64,000 nucleotides of DNA. It comes from CAWHYG01 sp963833505. Its GTDB lineage: Bacteria > Eisenbacteria > RBG-16-71-46 > CAIMUX01. The stretch covers positions 620,001 to 684,000 of the forward strand of contig CAWHYG010000006.1 of assembly GCA_963833505.1 (NCBI GenBank), written 5' to 3'. The translations under genes were made by a program, and so were the position numbers. Positions within the stretch are counted from its first letter, which is position 1; each line of letters begins with the position of its first letter. A model generated the notes under the pieces. That model made no database searches. It saw only the letters and a program-made list of their open reading frames with translations, and was not told the DNA's origin. This document shows, in pieces, positions 43,472 to 52,132 of this stretch.

Positions 43472-45893
43472 TCATTGCCCGCAGGGCGCGTCCACGATCG
43501 CCACTCCGACCGAGTGGATCCCGGTCGGCGTGTGCACGCGCATCCAGTACAGCCCCGGCGCCACCGGCCGCCCGTTGTGCTTGCCGTCCCAGATGACGGT
43601 GGTCGGATCCTGCACGCCGCCCCCTCCCGCCGGGAAGCGCGCGAGGACCTTGCCGGTCATGTCCGTGACGACTCCCGAGACGTAGCCGCCCGTGCCGAGC
43701 AGACGGATGCCGTCGGCACAACCGGGCCGGAAGGGATTCGGATAGGCCCCGATCTGCGAGGCGGTCAGACCGGGAGTCGACTGCGGCGGAAGGAAGCTCG
43801 CGAGACCCCGGCTCGTGGCCAGCCAGAGCGTGACGCCGTCCGGGTCGTAGGTCATGGCGTTGACCGTGGGGTTGGGCAAGGGAGGCGCCAGGTAATGCGT
43901 GTAGTCGAAGCCGCCGAAGCTCCGTGGCGTCATCCGCGCGAGACCGCCGTCAGGCCAGGTGCCGACCCAGGCCCCGCCGTCCGAGGTCGGAAGGATGGAG
44001 ACCACGCTGGCCGCCAACAACCCGCCAAATCCGGGCGTGACGTTGGAGATCAGGCCGTTGGTGGAGCAGATGGCGAGGCCGGCGGTGGTCCCGATCCAGA
44101 CCCGCCCATCCGGTCCGATTGCCAGCGTCTGCACCGAGTTTCCGATGAGCGCGCTGTCGGCCCCGCTGCTCGCGCTGTAGTTGCGCCAGGTGCCGGTCCC
44201 GGGGCGGGGCATGCCTCTCCCGGAGAGGTTCCAGCAACTGACGCCCTTGTCCACGTAGCCGATCCACACGCGGTTGCCGTCCACCCGGATGGAGCTGACG
44301 TTGTCCGAAACCAGCCGCGGATCGATCGCCTGGCTGATCTGGACCGTCGAGTCGGCCGCCAGATCGACGCAGAAGATGCCCTTGGGAGGCACATACAGTT
44401 CCCCCGACGAACCCGCGCCTTCGGTCGCGATCCAGAGGCGCCCCTCCGAATCCGTGGTCACGTCGTAGGCGTTGATCGGATTGAACTGGGCGAAGCTGAA
44501 ACTCGTGCCGCTCTGCGTGACCCGCTCCATGCGGCAATGGTTGGTGTCGGGAGTGCAGCAGCATCGCGCCAGCCACAGGGCGCTGCCCGCTTCGGCGATG
44601 TTGAAGGTCCAGGAAGGCAGCGGATCCGATCCACCGGCGAAGAAGCGCCGCCAGCGTCCTCCCTGATACCGGCTGAGGACCGCCGAGAACTGCTGCTCGG
44701 CCGAGGACATCCAAAGCGCGCCATCGGGATCGAAGCGCAGGCTGCGGTAATAGGAGTGCAGAGGAGGTCCGGGCAGGTAGAACTGGGTCCACTGGCCGTT
44801 GGTCCATTTCCAGGTTCCGCCGACCCCGGGATCGTCCGAGGGATCATCGATCCCGGCGAAGAGGATGCCGGACGCCGTGCGCGCCAGCGAGGTCACCTTG
44901 GCTCGCTGGCTGATCCGGGCGTTCGGACTCCAGGCCGAATTCGAGCCCACGGCGGACCATCCGGTTGCGTGGTCCCGCCGGTACACGCCGCCGCTCCCGG
45001 CCACCCAGATCGTGGTCGGCGATGCGATCAGGTCATAGATCTGGAAGCTGTCCGGAGGCGCGCCCGCTCCGAGATTGGCCCGGCCCCAGGCCCAGATCCC
45101 GCCGCTCCCCGGCCTCCAGGTCCAGATTCCGGAAGGACCCGCAGCGTACAGGCTGTCGGACCGAGCGAGCAGGGTGAGCGGAGCCTTGTTGAGGCCGTTC
45201 GAGTGCGAGCGATAGCCGCCGGGAACCTGACCAATCTGCGGATAGCGGACCACCGCACCCGAATCCGTGGCCATCCAGAGGCTGTCTCCCTCTTGGAGAA
45301 GATCCCGAGATGTCGTAGCTCGCGAGGTTGCAGATGTCGACTCCCTGCTGGCAGCCGCCCCGGTAGAGCCACGAGCTGGTGCTGTCGGCATAGACGAACA
45401 CCGCATAGCCGGCCTGCGCCCCGACCCGCAGGGTCTCGGCCTGGGCGGCTCCGCTGAACCGCACCCGCCGGATCTGATTCCCGGGGATCGACTGGAGCAG
45501 GCTGGTGAAGGGGGTGAAGACCCGGGTGTCGGGATTGTAGACCGAGATCCCCGACGTCACGGTGCCGAACCAGAGGTTGCCGTTCTGGTCGAGGGCGACG
45601 CTGCTGACCGAGTCGCTCAGGAGCCCGACCGTGGTCCGGTTCAACTGGTTGATCGACCCGCTCGGGGAGTAGTCGAGCACGCCTCCGGTTGTGCCGGCCC
45701 AGACGTCCTCTCCCCGGGCCGCCAGGGCCCGGACCTCATTCCCGTTCAGGAAGACCTTCCAGTTCCCCTCGGTCTGCGCCCGGGACGCCCCGAAGAGAAT
45801 CGCCAACCAGAGGACGGACCCGAGAACGGCCGTCCCCCGCACACGCACCGCCGGGGCGGCGCGCCGCCCGCCTGGAACGAAGTTCGGATTCAA
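43472..45893 (-). CDS. Secreted beta-propeller protein with FlgD-like C-terminal domain, frameshifted
   Basis: I place the start at TTG 45893 (GGAGG 7 nt upstream), before a signal peptide (VLGSVLWLAILFGASRAQ). Propeller-type repeats follow (VWAGTTGGVLDYS, LWFGTVTSGISVYN). At about 45301-45310 the frame breaks after ASYDIS and continues one base shifted with DLLQEGDSLWMATDSGAVVRYP. Further propeller blades run to a FlgD-like Ig domain (about the last 95 residues) with AYPNPFRP, VIWDGKHNGRPVAPGLYWMRV. Such C-terminal domains are common on exported proteins of FCB-type bacteria and can act as type IX secretion sorting signals. An in-frame ATG at 45980 is an alternative start. Confidence 0.8.
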
Positions 45894-45985
45894 GGAAGTT
45901 CCTCCATGTGCCGCCGCCGGAACGGCCCGCCGCGCCGCGGCCGGGACCGCCCCCGCATTGTGCGTCCGTAGCTCGCGCATCCTGA

Positions 45986-48142
45986 TCAGGAAGGCTCCAT
46001 GAGGCCCAGAACCGCTCTCCAGAAGATACGAAAATCCTCGGCGGCGGACCACCGCTCCGGATAGGCGCGGCTCCAGCGTTCCAGCTCGCCGAGATCCATG
46101 CGCCGGCTGACCCAAGGCCCGAAGATCCCGGGCGCAACCGCCGGCGGACCGGCGCGGTAGGCGTCGGAAAGGCGGCTCCACTCCTCTTCGGTGAACGGAT
46201 ACACGCCGATCAGGTTCAGGCGTCCCGAGCCCAGGGTCGGAAGCCCGGGATACCAGGCGACCAGCGTCCGCCAGAACCCCGGGCCGCTCGGGCCGGCCGG
46301 CCGCCGCGCCTCGACCCGTCCGCTCGGGCCAGCCAGCCGCCGCGCCTCGAAAACCCGGCCGCTCTGCCCCCGGATGCGCACCCGCTCCACCCGGGGCCGC
46401 CCGAGCAGCCGGCGGACCGCGGTCACTCCGAGGTAGGGAATCAACCCGACGAGGCCCAGGCCGAGCATGGCCAGAACCGACCCTGCGCTTCGCCCCGGCG
46501 TGCGGAGGACCGCCTTCCCTTCCACCGGCACGGTCAAGGCCGGCCAGCCCATGAAGTCGTCGATCCGGCTCTCCGCCGGCAGCACGTCCCTGAGCCGTGG
46601 AATCACCCGGACCATCATCCGCTGCTCCCGGAGCTCCTGGAGCAGGCCCGGGATGTCCCCCGTCCACTCCTCGAAAAGGATGAGCTCCTGCACCCGTTCG
46701 GAACGGAGGCGTCCGATCCACACCGCCGGACTGAGCGGTTCGCCCGCAGGCTGCGCCAACAGCACCGGTTCCATCCCGAAGCGTCCCCGCAGGCGGAAGC
46801 GATCCATCAGGTCCTCGACGGCCTGGCTCGGGCCCAGGACTCCGACCCGCCGGAGGTTGAGGTCCTTCCGCCGCATCGACTCGAGCGCGCGAAGAAAGAC
46901 GACCCTTCCGGCGGTGACCAGAACGACGGCCAGCGGGAAGAAGAGCAGGACCACGACGCGCGAGTAGAACCGGACCGAGAAAAGGAACGTGGACGCCATC
47001 ATGAGCATCGAGGTCCAGGCCAGCGCGCGAAACACCGGCAGCCCGTTCTCGATCAAGGAAGGGCCGAGACGCTCCCGATAGAGCCCGAAGACCAGGAACG
47101 AGCCCATGGCCACGCCGGCGGTGAAGAGCAGGAAACGGCCGTACAACTCCAGGCCGAAGAGAGGTTTGGTCAACAGCCCGGAAGCCAGGGAACGGAGGGC
47201 ATAGGCACAAAGGAAGGACACGACGACCATGATCAGATCGCTGACGAAGAGCGCGGCCCGGCGGAGCTGGCGGCTGCGGAGCTTGAGCCAGTAGAGCAGG
47301 AAGCTCCACTTCTCGTAATAGCGCAGCGTCGATCCGAGATGGATCAAGAGCCCGCGGCTCGGCTTCCAGCCGGCGCTGGATCGCTGGTAGTGATGGATCA
47401 TGCGGGAGGCCGGATGGTAGACGACCTTCCAGCCGCGCTGGCGCATCCGGTAGCACCAGTCCACGTCCTCGAAGTACATGAAGAACCGTTCGTCCATCAG
47501 GCCGACGTCCTCGGCCGCTTCGCGGCGGACGAGCATGCAGGCGCCCAGGCACCAATCGACCGTGCGCGTGTCCTCGTGATCCCAGTCGAGCATGAGGTGC
47601 TCGCGCACCAGGCGCGCGTTGGGAAAGAGCCGGCCCAGGAAGGTGCGCCGGAGCAGGAAGATCGGCAGGGTATAGAAGGTGCGGCAGGACTCCTGGAGAC
47701 GGCCGTCGGCGTAATGAAGGCGCGGCGCGACGATGCCGACGTCGGCGTTCTGCTTCAGGTAGTCCAGCAGGACCTCGCAGCTTCCCGGCCGCACCTCCAC
47801 GTCAGGATTGAGCAGGAGGTAGTTGCGGCCTCTCGCCAGGCGGATGCCTTGATTGCAGCCGCGCCCGAACCCGACGTTGTGCGGATTGGGCACGTATCGC
47901 ACGCGCGGGCGGCCGGCCGCCACGCCGGCGCAGTCCCCGACCTGCGGGGCGTTGTCGATGACGATGGCTTCCCAGGAGACGGCGATCCCGGCCGCCTCCA
48001 GGAAATCGAGGCACCTCCGGAGGAGATCCGGAGTCTGGTACACCACGATGACGATGGAAAGATCGCAGGCGGGCGGAGCCTCCTGCACCGCGGCCGGCGG
48101 GCCTTCCGGCTTTTCCGCCTCGGCGAGCCGCTCCCGCGCCAT
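45986..48142 (-). CDS. Fusion of GT2 glycosyltransferase and phosphoglycosyltransferase-like membrane protein
   Basis: About 718 residues. Residues about 28-290 form a rhamnosyltransferase-type GT2 domain (LSIVIVVYQTPDLLRRCLDF, NPHNVGFGRGCNQGI, LLLNPDVEV, FMYFEDVDWCYRMRQRGW). Residues about 295-420 carry four or so membrane helices. A CoA-binding-like region (about 420-545) follows, then a segment resembling polyprenyl-phosphate sugar transferases (LNLIGVYPFTEEEW and VAPGIFGPWVS). The catalytic KRxxD/DE region expected after the last helix is not recognisable, so that half may be inactive. Pro/Ser/Arg repeats (RLAGPSGRVEARRPAGPSG) lie between. The start overlaps the previous GT2 stop. Confidence 0.8.
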   Translation of the reverse strand: MARERLAEAEKPEGPPAAVQEAPPACDLSIVIVVYQTPDLLRRCLDFLEAAGIAVSWEAIVIDNAPQVGDCAGVAAGRPRVRYVPNPHNVGFGRGCNQGIRLARGRNYLLLNPDVEVRPGSCEVLLDYLKQNADVGIVAPRLHYADGRLQESCRTFYTLPIFLLRRTFLGRLFPNARLVREHLMLDWDHEDTRTVDWCLGACMLVRREAAEDVGLMDERFFMYFEDVDWCYRMRQRGWKVVYHPASRMIHHYQRSSAGWKPSRGLLIHLGSTLRYYEKWSFLLYWLKLRSRQLRRAALFVSDLIMVVVSFLCAYALRSLASGLLTKPLFGLELYGRFLLFTAGVAMGSFLVFGLYRERLGPSLIENGLPVFRALAWTSMLMMASTFLFSVRFYSRVVVLLFFPLAVVLVTAGRVVFLRALESMRRKDLNLRRVGVLGPSQAVEDLMDRFRLRGRFGMEPVLLAQPAGEPLSPAVWIGRLRSERVQELILFEEWTGDIPGLLQELREQRMMVRVIPRLRDVLPAESRIDDFMGWPALTVPVEGKAVLRTPGRSAGSVLAMLGLGLVGLIPYLGVTAVRRLLGRPRVERVRIRGQSGRVFEARRLAGPSGRVEARRPAGPSGPGFWRTLVAWYPGLPTLGSGRLNLIGVYPFTEEEWSRLSDAYRAGPPAVAPGIFGPWVSRRMDLGELERWSRAYPERWSAAEDFRIFWRAVLGLMEPS

Positions 48143-48885
48143 CACGACTCCGGCGGCCGGCGGTGCTGCCGGCGCGTGAAGACCCGGATGAAGAAGAGGC
48201 GCCAGACCATCCAGGTCGCTTCGATGATGATCTTCCGGCTCATCTTCGAGGTCCCCACGCGGCGGTCCGCGAAGATGATCGGGATCTCCTTGAGACGAAA
48301 GCCCCGGCGCCAGCAGACGAAGTTCACCTCGAGCTGGAAGGAGTAGCCGTCGGACCGGATCTTCCCGAGGTCGATCTCCGCCAGGACCGAACGGCGGAAG
48401 GCCTTGAAGCCTCCGGTGGCGTCGCGGATGGGGATCCCGGTGAGCAACCGGCTGTAGGCGTTGGCCCCGTAGGAGAGGACGAGGCGCTTGAGCGGCCAGT
48501 TGATCACGGTGACGCCGTACAGATAGCGCGAGCCCAGGACGACGTCGGCGTCCTCGATCGCCCGGAGAAACTCGGGAATGGCCGATGGATCATGGGAGAA
48601 GTCGGCGTCCATCTCGAAAATGACTTCGTAGTCGCGCTCGAGGGCCCAACGGAAGCCGGCGATGTAGGCCGAGCCGAGCCCCCTCTTTCCCGGCCGCGAA
48701 AGAAGATGGATCCGGTCATCCGTCCGGGCCATCTGCCGGACGGCGTCGGCCGTGCCGTCCGGCGAGCCGTCGTCCACGATGAGCACCTCGATCCAGTGCG
48801 GAAGCGCCAGCACGAGGGGAAGCAGCTCCCGGACGTTGTCGACCTCGTTATAGGTCGGAATGACGATGAGGCTCTTCCAGGACAT
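48142..48885 (-). CDS. Polyprenol-phosphate mannosyltransferase-like GT2 (DPM1 type)
   Basis: Start chosen at MSWKSLIVIPTYNEVDNV (ATG 48885), which gives 247 residues, the usual size; in-frame ATGs at 49020 and 49032 would add a non-conserved extension. Motifs: VLIVDDGSPDGTADAVRQ, KRGLGSAYIAGFRWAL, FEMDADFSHDPSAIP and GSRYLYGVTVINWPLKR. DPM1-type enzymes attach mannose or glucose to polyprenyl phosphate for use outside the membrane. That fits the downstream DUF2723 and GT genes. It overlaps the fusion gene by a few bases. Confidence 0.88.
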   Translation of the reverse strand: MSWKSLIVIPTYNEVDNVRELLPLVLALPHWIEVLIVDDGSPDGTADAVRQMARTDDRIHLLSRPGKRGLGSAYIAGFRWALERDYEVIFEMDADFSHDPSAIPEFLRAIEDADVVLGSRYLYGVTVINWPLKRLVLSYGANAYSRLLTGIPIRDATGGFKAFRRSVLAEIDLGKIRSDGYSFQLEVNFVCWRRGFRLKEIPIIFADRRVGTSKMSRKIIIEATWMVWRLFFIRVFTRRQHRRPPES

Positions 48886-49058
48886 CGAGTTTCCCGAAGT
48901 GCCGGCGCCCGGGGTCACGTGGTTCCTGTACAACCTCGCCCGGACCGCCAGGTCCCGGCCCGCCAGGGACGAAGCGCGTCCACCGTGATCCTCCGGCGAT
49001 CCCGCGTCCGGCGGCGTCATGCGATTCTCCATGATGATCCCGCGTTCCGCGGCTGCAT

Positions 49059-49985
49059 TCAGGGCTTCCCGATGAACCACTCGATCGTGAGCCGGAGCGC
49101 CGTCCGGACGTCCACTTTCGGCTCCCACCCCAGCGCCCGGCGCGCCAGGCTGATGTCCGGCTGGCGCACCTTGGGATCGTCCTCGGGCAGGGCTTGATGG
49201 ACGATTTCGCTTCGACTCCCGGTGATCTCCCGGATCAGCCGGGCCATCTCGAGGACCGTCAGCTCCTCCGGATTGCCGAGGTTGACCGGCTCGTTCAGCC
49301 CGGATTGCGCGAGCAGATAGAGGCCGCGCACCAGGTCGGTGACATAGCCGAAGCTCCGGGTCTGGGAGCCGTCGCCGAAGACTGTGAGCGGCTCGTTCCG
49401 CAAGGCCTGGGTGATGAACGCCGGGACGGCGCGCCCGTCCTGCTTGCGCATGCGCGGGCCGAACGTGTTGAAGATGCGGACGATCTTCACGTCCACGCCA
49501 TGGTACCGGCGATAGGCCATGGAGAGCGCCTCGGCGTAGCGCTTGGCCTCGTCGTAGACGCCCCGCAGGCCGACCGGGTTGACGTTGCCCCAGTAGCTCT
49601 CGGGCTGGGGATGCACCAGGGGATCGCCGTAGACCTCCGAGGTCGAGGCGAGCAGGAAGCGCGCCCCCTTGGCCCGGGCCAGGCCGAGCGCCTTGTGGGT
49701 TCCGAGCGCGCCGACCTTCAGGGTCTGGATCGGAAGGCGAAGGTAGTCCAGAGGGCTGGCCGGGCTGGCGAAGTGCAGGACCAGGTCGACCGGCCCGTCG
49801 ATGTAGAGATAGTTCGTGACGTCATACTGGATGAAGCTGAAGCGCGGGCTCCGGATGTGCGCGATGTTGTCGATCGATCCCGTCGAGAGGTTGTCGATCG
49901 CGATGACGTCCCACCCCTGCTCGAGCAGGAAGTCGCTCAGGTGGGATCCGATGAAACCGGCCCCTCCCGTGATGACCGCTCGCAT
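49059..49985 (-). CDS. UDP-glucuronate decarboxylase (UDP-xylose synthase), SDR family
   Basis: 308 residues of extended SDR: NAD motif TGGAGFIGSHL, catalytic YDEAKRYAE (YxxxK), and the UXS-specific HFASPASPLDYLRLPIQTLK and GPRMRKQDGRAVPAFI. The enzyme oxidises and decarboxylates UDP-GlcA to UDP-xylose, a sugar donor for the locus. It starts ATG 49985. A gap of 213 bp upstream (49986-50198) holds no gene I can support. Confidence 0.92.
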   Translation of the reverse strand: MRAVITGGAGFIGSHLSDFLLEQGWDVIAIDNLSTGSIDNIAHIRSPRFSFIQYDVTNYLYIDGPVDLVLHFASPASPLDYLRLPIQTLKVGALGTHKALGLARAKGARFLLASTSEVYGDPLVHPQPESYWGNVNPVGLRGVYDEAKRYAEALSMAYRRYHGVDVKIVRIFNTFGPRMRKQDGRAVPAFITQALRNEPLTVFGDGSQTRSFGYVTDLVRGLYLLAQSGLNEPVNLGNPEELTVLEMARLIREITGSRSEIVHQALPEDDPKVRQPDISLARRALGWEPKVDVRTALRLTIEWFIGKP

Positions 49986-50198
49986 GGATCAGGCCCTCCC
50001 CATGGTCCCGTTCTCGGAAAGCGATTCCGGCACGACGGCGCAGGGACGCACGACCGCCGAACCGTTCCCCTGTGCCGCCCGCAGGAGGCAACTCCGGCGC
50101 CCAGCGCCGGCCTCGCTCCAAACCGGTCATCCCCCTGGTCGCCCGATCCGCCGATCCGGACCGCCCCTCCGGCTTTCCGGGTTGCGGAAGATCTCCGG

Positions 50199-51206
50199 TC
50201 ACCGAGCCCCGCCGGCCTCCTCCGGTCCGTCTCCTTCCGGCAGACGCGTCCGGATGGGAAACGACTGCCGCCGGAAGCGGGGCACGTGGACCAGCGCCGC
50301 CAGAAGGCCCAAAGAGATGAACTGAATCCCCAGGATGACGAGGATGACGGCGAAGAGCAAGAGCGGTCGCAGCCGGAGTCTGCCTTGGGCGATCCAGAGT
50401 CCGAGGAAATAGAGGTTGAGGACCGTCCCGCAGCCAAGAAGAAAGGTGCCCAACCGGCCGAAAACGTGCAGCGGGGTCCGGCGGCCGCCGGCCAGGAACA
50501 TCACCTCGAGCAGGTCGAGAAACCCGTTGATGAATCGGGAGGAGCCGAACTTGGACCGGCCGTAGCGCCGGGGATGGTGGCGCACCTCGCGCTCTCCCAC
50601 CCGGAAACCCTCCCGGTTCGCCAGGACCGGGATGTAGCGGTGCATCTCGCCGTAGAGCTCGATTTCGCGGCAGACCTCGCGCCGGTACGCCTTGAGCCCG
50701 CAGTTGAAATCATGGAGGCGAAGCCCGGAGACGCGGGCGGTCACCTGGTTGAAGAACCGGCTGGGCCAGGTCTTCGTGATCGGATCGTGTCTCCGGCGTT
50801 TCCATCCGGAGACCAGGTCGAGTCCCCCTTCCAGATCCGCCAGGAGGTCCGGGATCTCCTCGGGGTCATCCTGGAGATCCGCGTCCATCGTGACCACGAA
50901 CCGGCCCCGCGCCTCGATGAATCCGGTGGAGAGAGCGGCCGACTTGCCGAAGTTGCGGCGAAGGCTCAGGACGCGAAGCTGCGGGAGGGCCGTGGCCAGC
51001 CCGCGCAGGGCGTCAAGCGTTCCATCGGTGGATCCGTCGTCCACGACCAGGATTTCATACGAACGGCCGGCCGCGTTCAGCACCCGCGCCACGGCCGGCA
51101 CCAGCTCTCGCAGCGACTCAGCCTCGTTCCAGGCGGGAATGAGGACGGTGACCTCGACCTCCGCCGGGCTCACTCCGGCCCGTCCCCCAGAAACGTCCTC
51201 ATCCAT
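50199..51206 (-). CDS. GtrB/ArnC-type GT2 glycosyltransferase
   Basis: 335 residues. GT2 domain (about 15-240): VTVLIPAWNEAESLRELVPA, ILVVDDGSTDGTLDAL, LRRNFGKSAALSTGF, TMDADLQDDPEEIP and NCGLKAYRREV. Two C-terminal membrane helices (about 245-305) are characteristic of GtrB/ArnC polyprenyl-phosphate glycosyltransferases. It probably makes a polyprenyl-linked sugar for export. It overlaps the epimerase gene by 37 nt, so translation is likely coupled. Confidence 0.92.
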   Translation of the reverse strand: MDEDVSGGRAGVSPAEVEVTVLIPAWNEAESLRELVPAVARVLNAAGRSYEILVVDDGSTDGTLDALRGLATALPQLRVLSLRRNFGKSAALSTGFIEARGRFVVTMDADLQDDPEEIPDLLADLEGGLDLVSGWKRRRHDPITKTWPSRFFNQVTARVSGLRLHDFNCGLKAYRREVCREIELYGEMHRYIPVLANREGFRVGEREVRHHPRRYGRSKFGSSRFINGFLDLLEVMFLAGGRRTPLHVFGRLGTFLLGCGTVLNLYFLGLWIAQGRLRLRPLLLFAVILVILGIQFISLGLLAALVHVPRFRRQSFPIRTRLPEGDGPEEAGGAR

Positions 51207-52132
51207 GCCCCCATGCGCGTGAGCCCATCCTCGAGGCCGACCGCCGGTCGGAATCCGAGACGATCCCGGGCCCGGCTCGCGTCTCCGCCGGTGTTGCGCG
51301 CATCCCCCTTCTTGGGGGGCTGAAATTCGATCTCCGCCTTCCGCCCGGCGACCTTCTCCAAGAGACGCACCGCATCCAGAAGCGTGACCCGGCTGCCGCC
51401 GGAGACATTGTAGCTCTCGCCGTTCTCGCCCCGCAGCGCGGCCAGCACGTTGGCTTCGACGGCGTCTCCCACAAAGGTGAAGTCGCGCGTTTGCAAGCCG
51501 TCTCCGTAGATCGCGATTCCTTCCCCCCGGAACAGCGCCCGAAGGAAGCGATGGAAGCTCATGTCCGGACGCTGGCGCGGCCCATAGACGGTGAAATAGC
51601 GGAGCGACACGGCCGGAACCCCCCAGTTCAGGGCGTACAACCGTGCCAGATGCTCCCCGGCCAGCTTGGTAACCCCATAGGGGGAGATGGGCCGGAGCGG
51701 GCCGTCTTCCGGCATCGGAAAGACCGGCGCCTCTCCGTAGACCGAGGACGAGGAGGAGTAGACGAAACGCCGGATCGGGAGGCCGACCACCGCCTCCAGC
51801 AGCCGCTGCGTGGCGTTCACGTTGATCGTGGTGTACTCCTCGAACGTCCGTCCCCAGCTCGCCCGCACTCCCGCCTGCGCCGCCAGATGCCAGACCACCT
51901 CCACGCCCTCGAGCAGGGGGGCGAGGTCAAAGCTGCGGAGGTCGGCGCGGATCAGCTCGAAGCGCGGTTCCCGGACCAGGCCCGACACGTTCTGCTCCTT
52001 CTGCGCCGGATCATAGTACGGAGTGAAACAGTCCACGCCGCGTACGCGCCACCCTTCCGCGACGAGCCGCTCGCAGAGATGCGAGCCGATGAAGCCGGCG
52101 GCGCCGGTCACCAACGCGAGCGAAGTGCTCAC
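51170..52132 (-). CDS. NAD-dependent sugar epimerase/dehydratase (SDR)
   Basis: Start at GTG 52132, overlapping the DUF2723 stop by 4 nt; 320 residues. NAD motif TGAAGFIGSHL, catalytic YGVTK, and substrate-loop PRQRPDMSFHRFLRAL place it with UDP-glucose/UDP-glucuronate 4-epimerases. VDCFTPYYDPAQKEQNV resembles the UDP-glucuronate epimerase subgroup. Whether it acts on GlcA or Glc is not decided by sequence. It supplies NDP-sugars to the adjacent transferases. Confidence 0.88.
   Translation of the reverse strand: MSTSLALVTGAAGFIGSHLCERLVAEGWRVRGVDCFTPYYDPAQKEQNVSGLVREPRFELIRADLRSFDLAPLLEGVEVVWHLAAQAGVRASWGRTFEEYTTINVNATQRLLEAVVGLPIRRFVYSSSSSVYGEAPVFPMPEDGPLRPISPYGVTKLAGEHLARLYALNWGVPAVSLRYFTVYGPRQRPDMSFHRFLRALFRGEGIAIYGDGLQTRDFTFVGDAVEANVLAALRGENGESYNVSGGSRVTLLDAVRLLEKVAGRKAEIEFQPPKKGDARNTGGDASRARDRLGFRPAVGLEDGLTRMGAWMRTFLGDGPE

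Noticed and set aside
45033..47555. 840-codon minus-strand frame spanning the fusion glycosyltransferase and propeller genes
   Set aside because: Its first two thirds are a shadow of the glycosyltransferase fusion gene. Only the part after about 45893 is real and belongs to the propeller gene.
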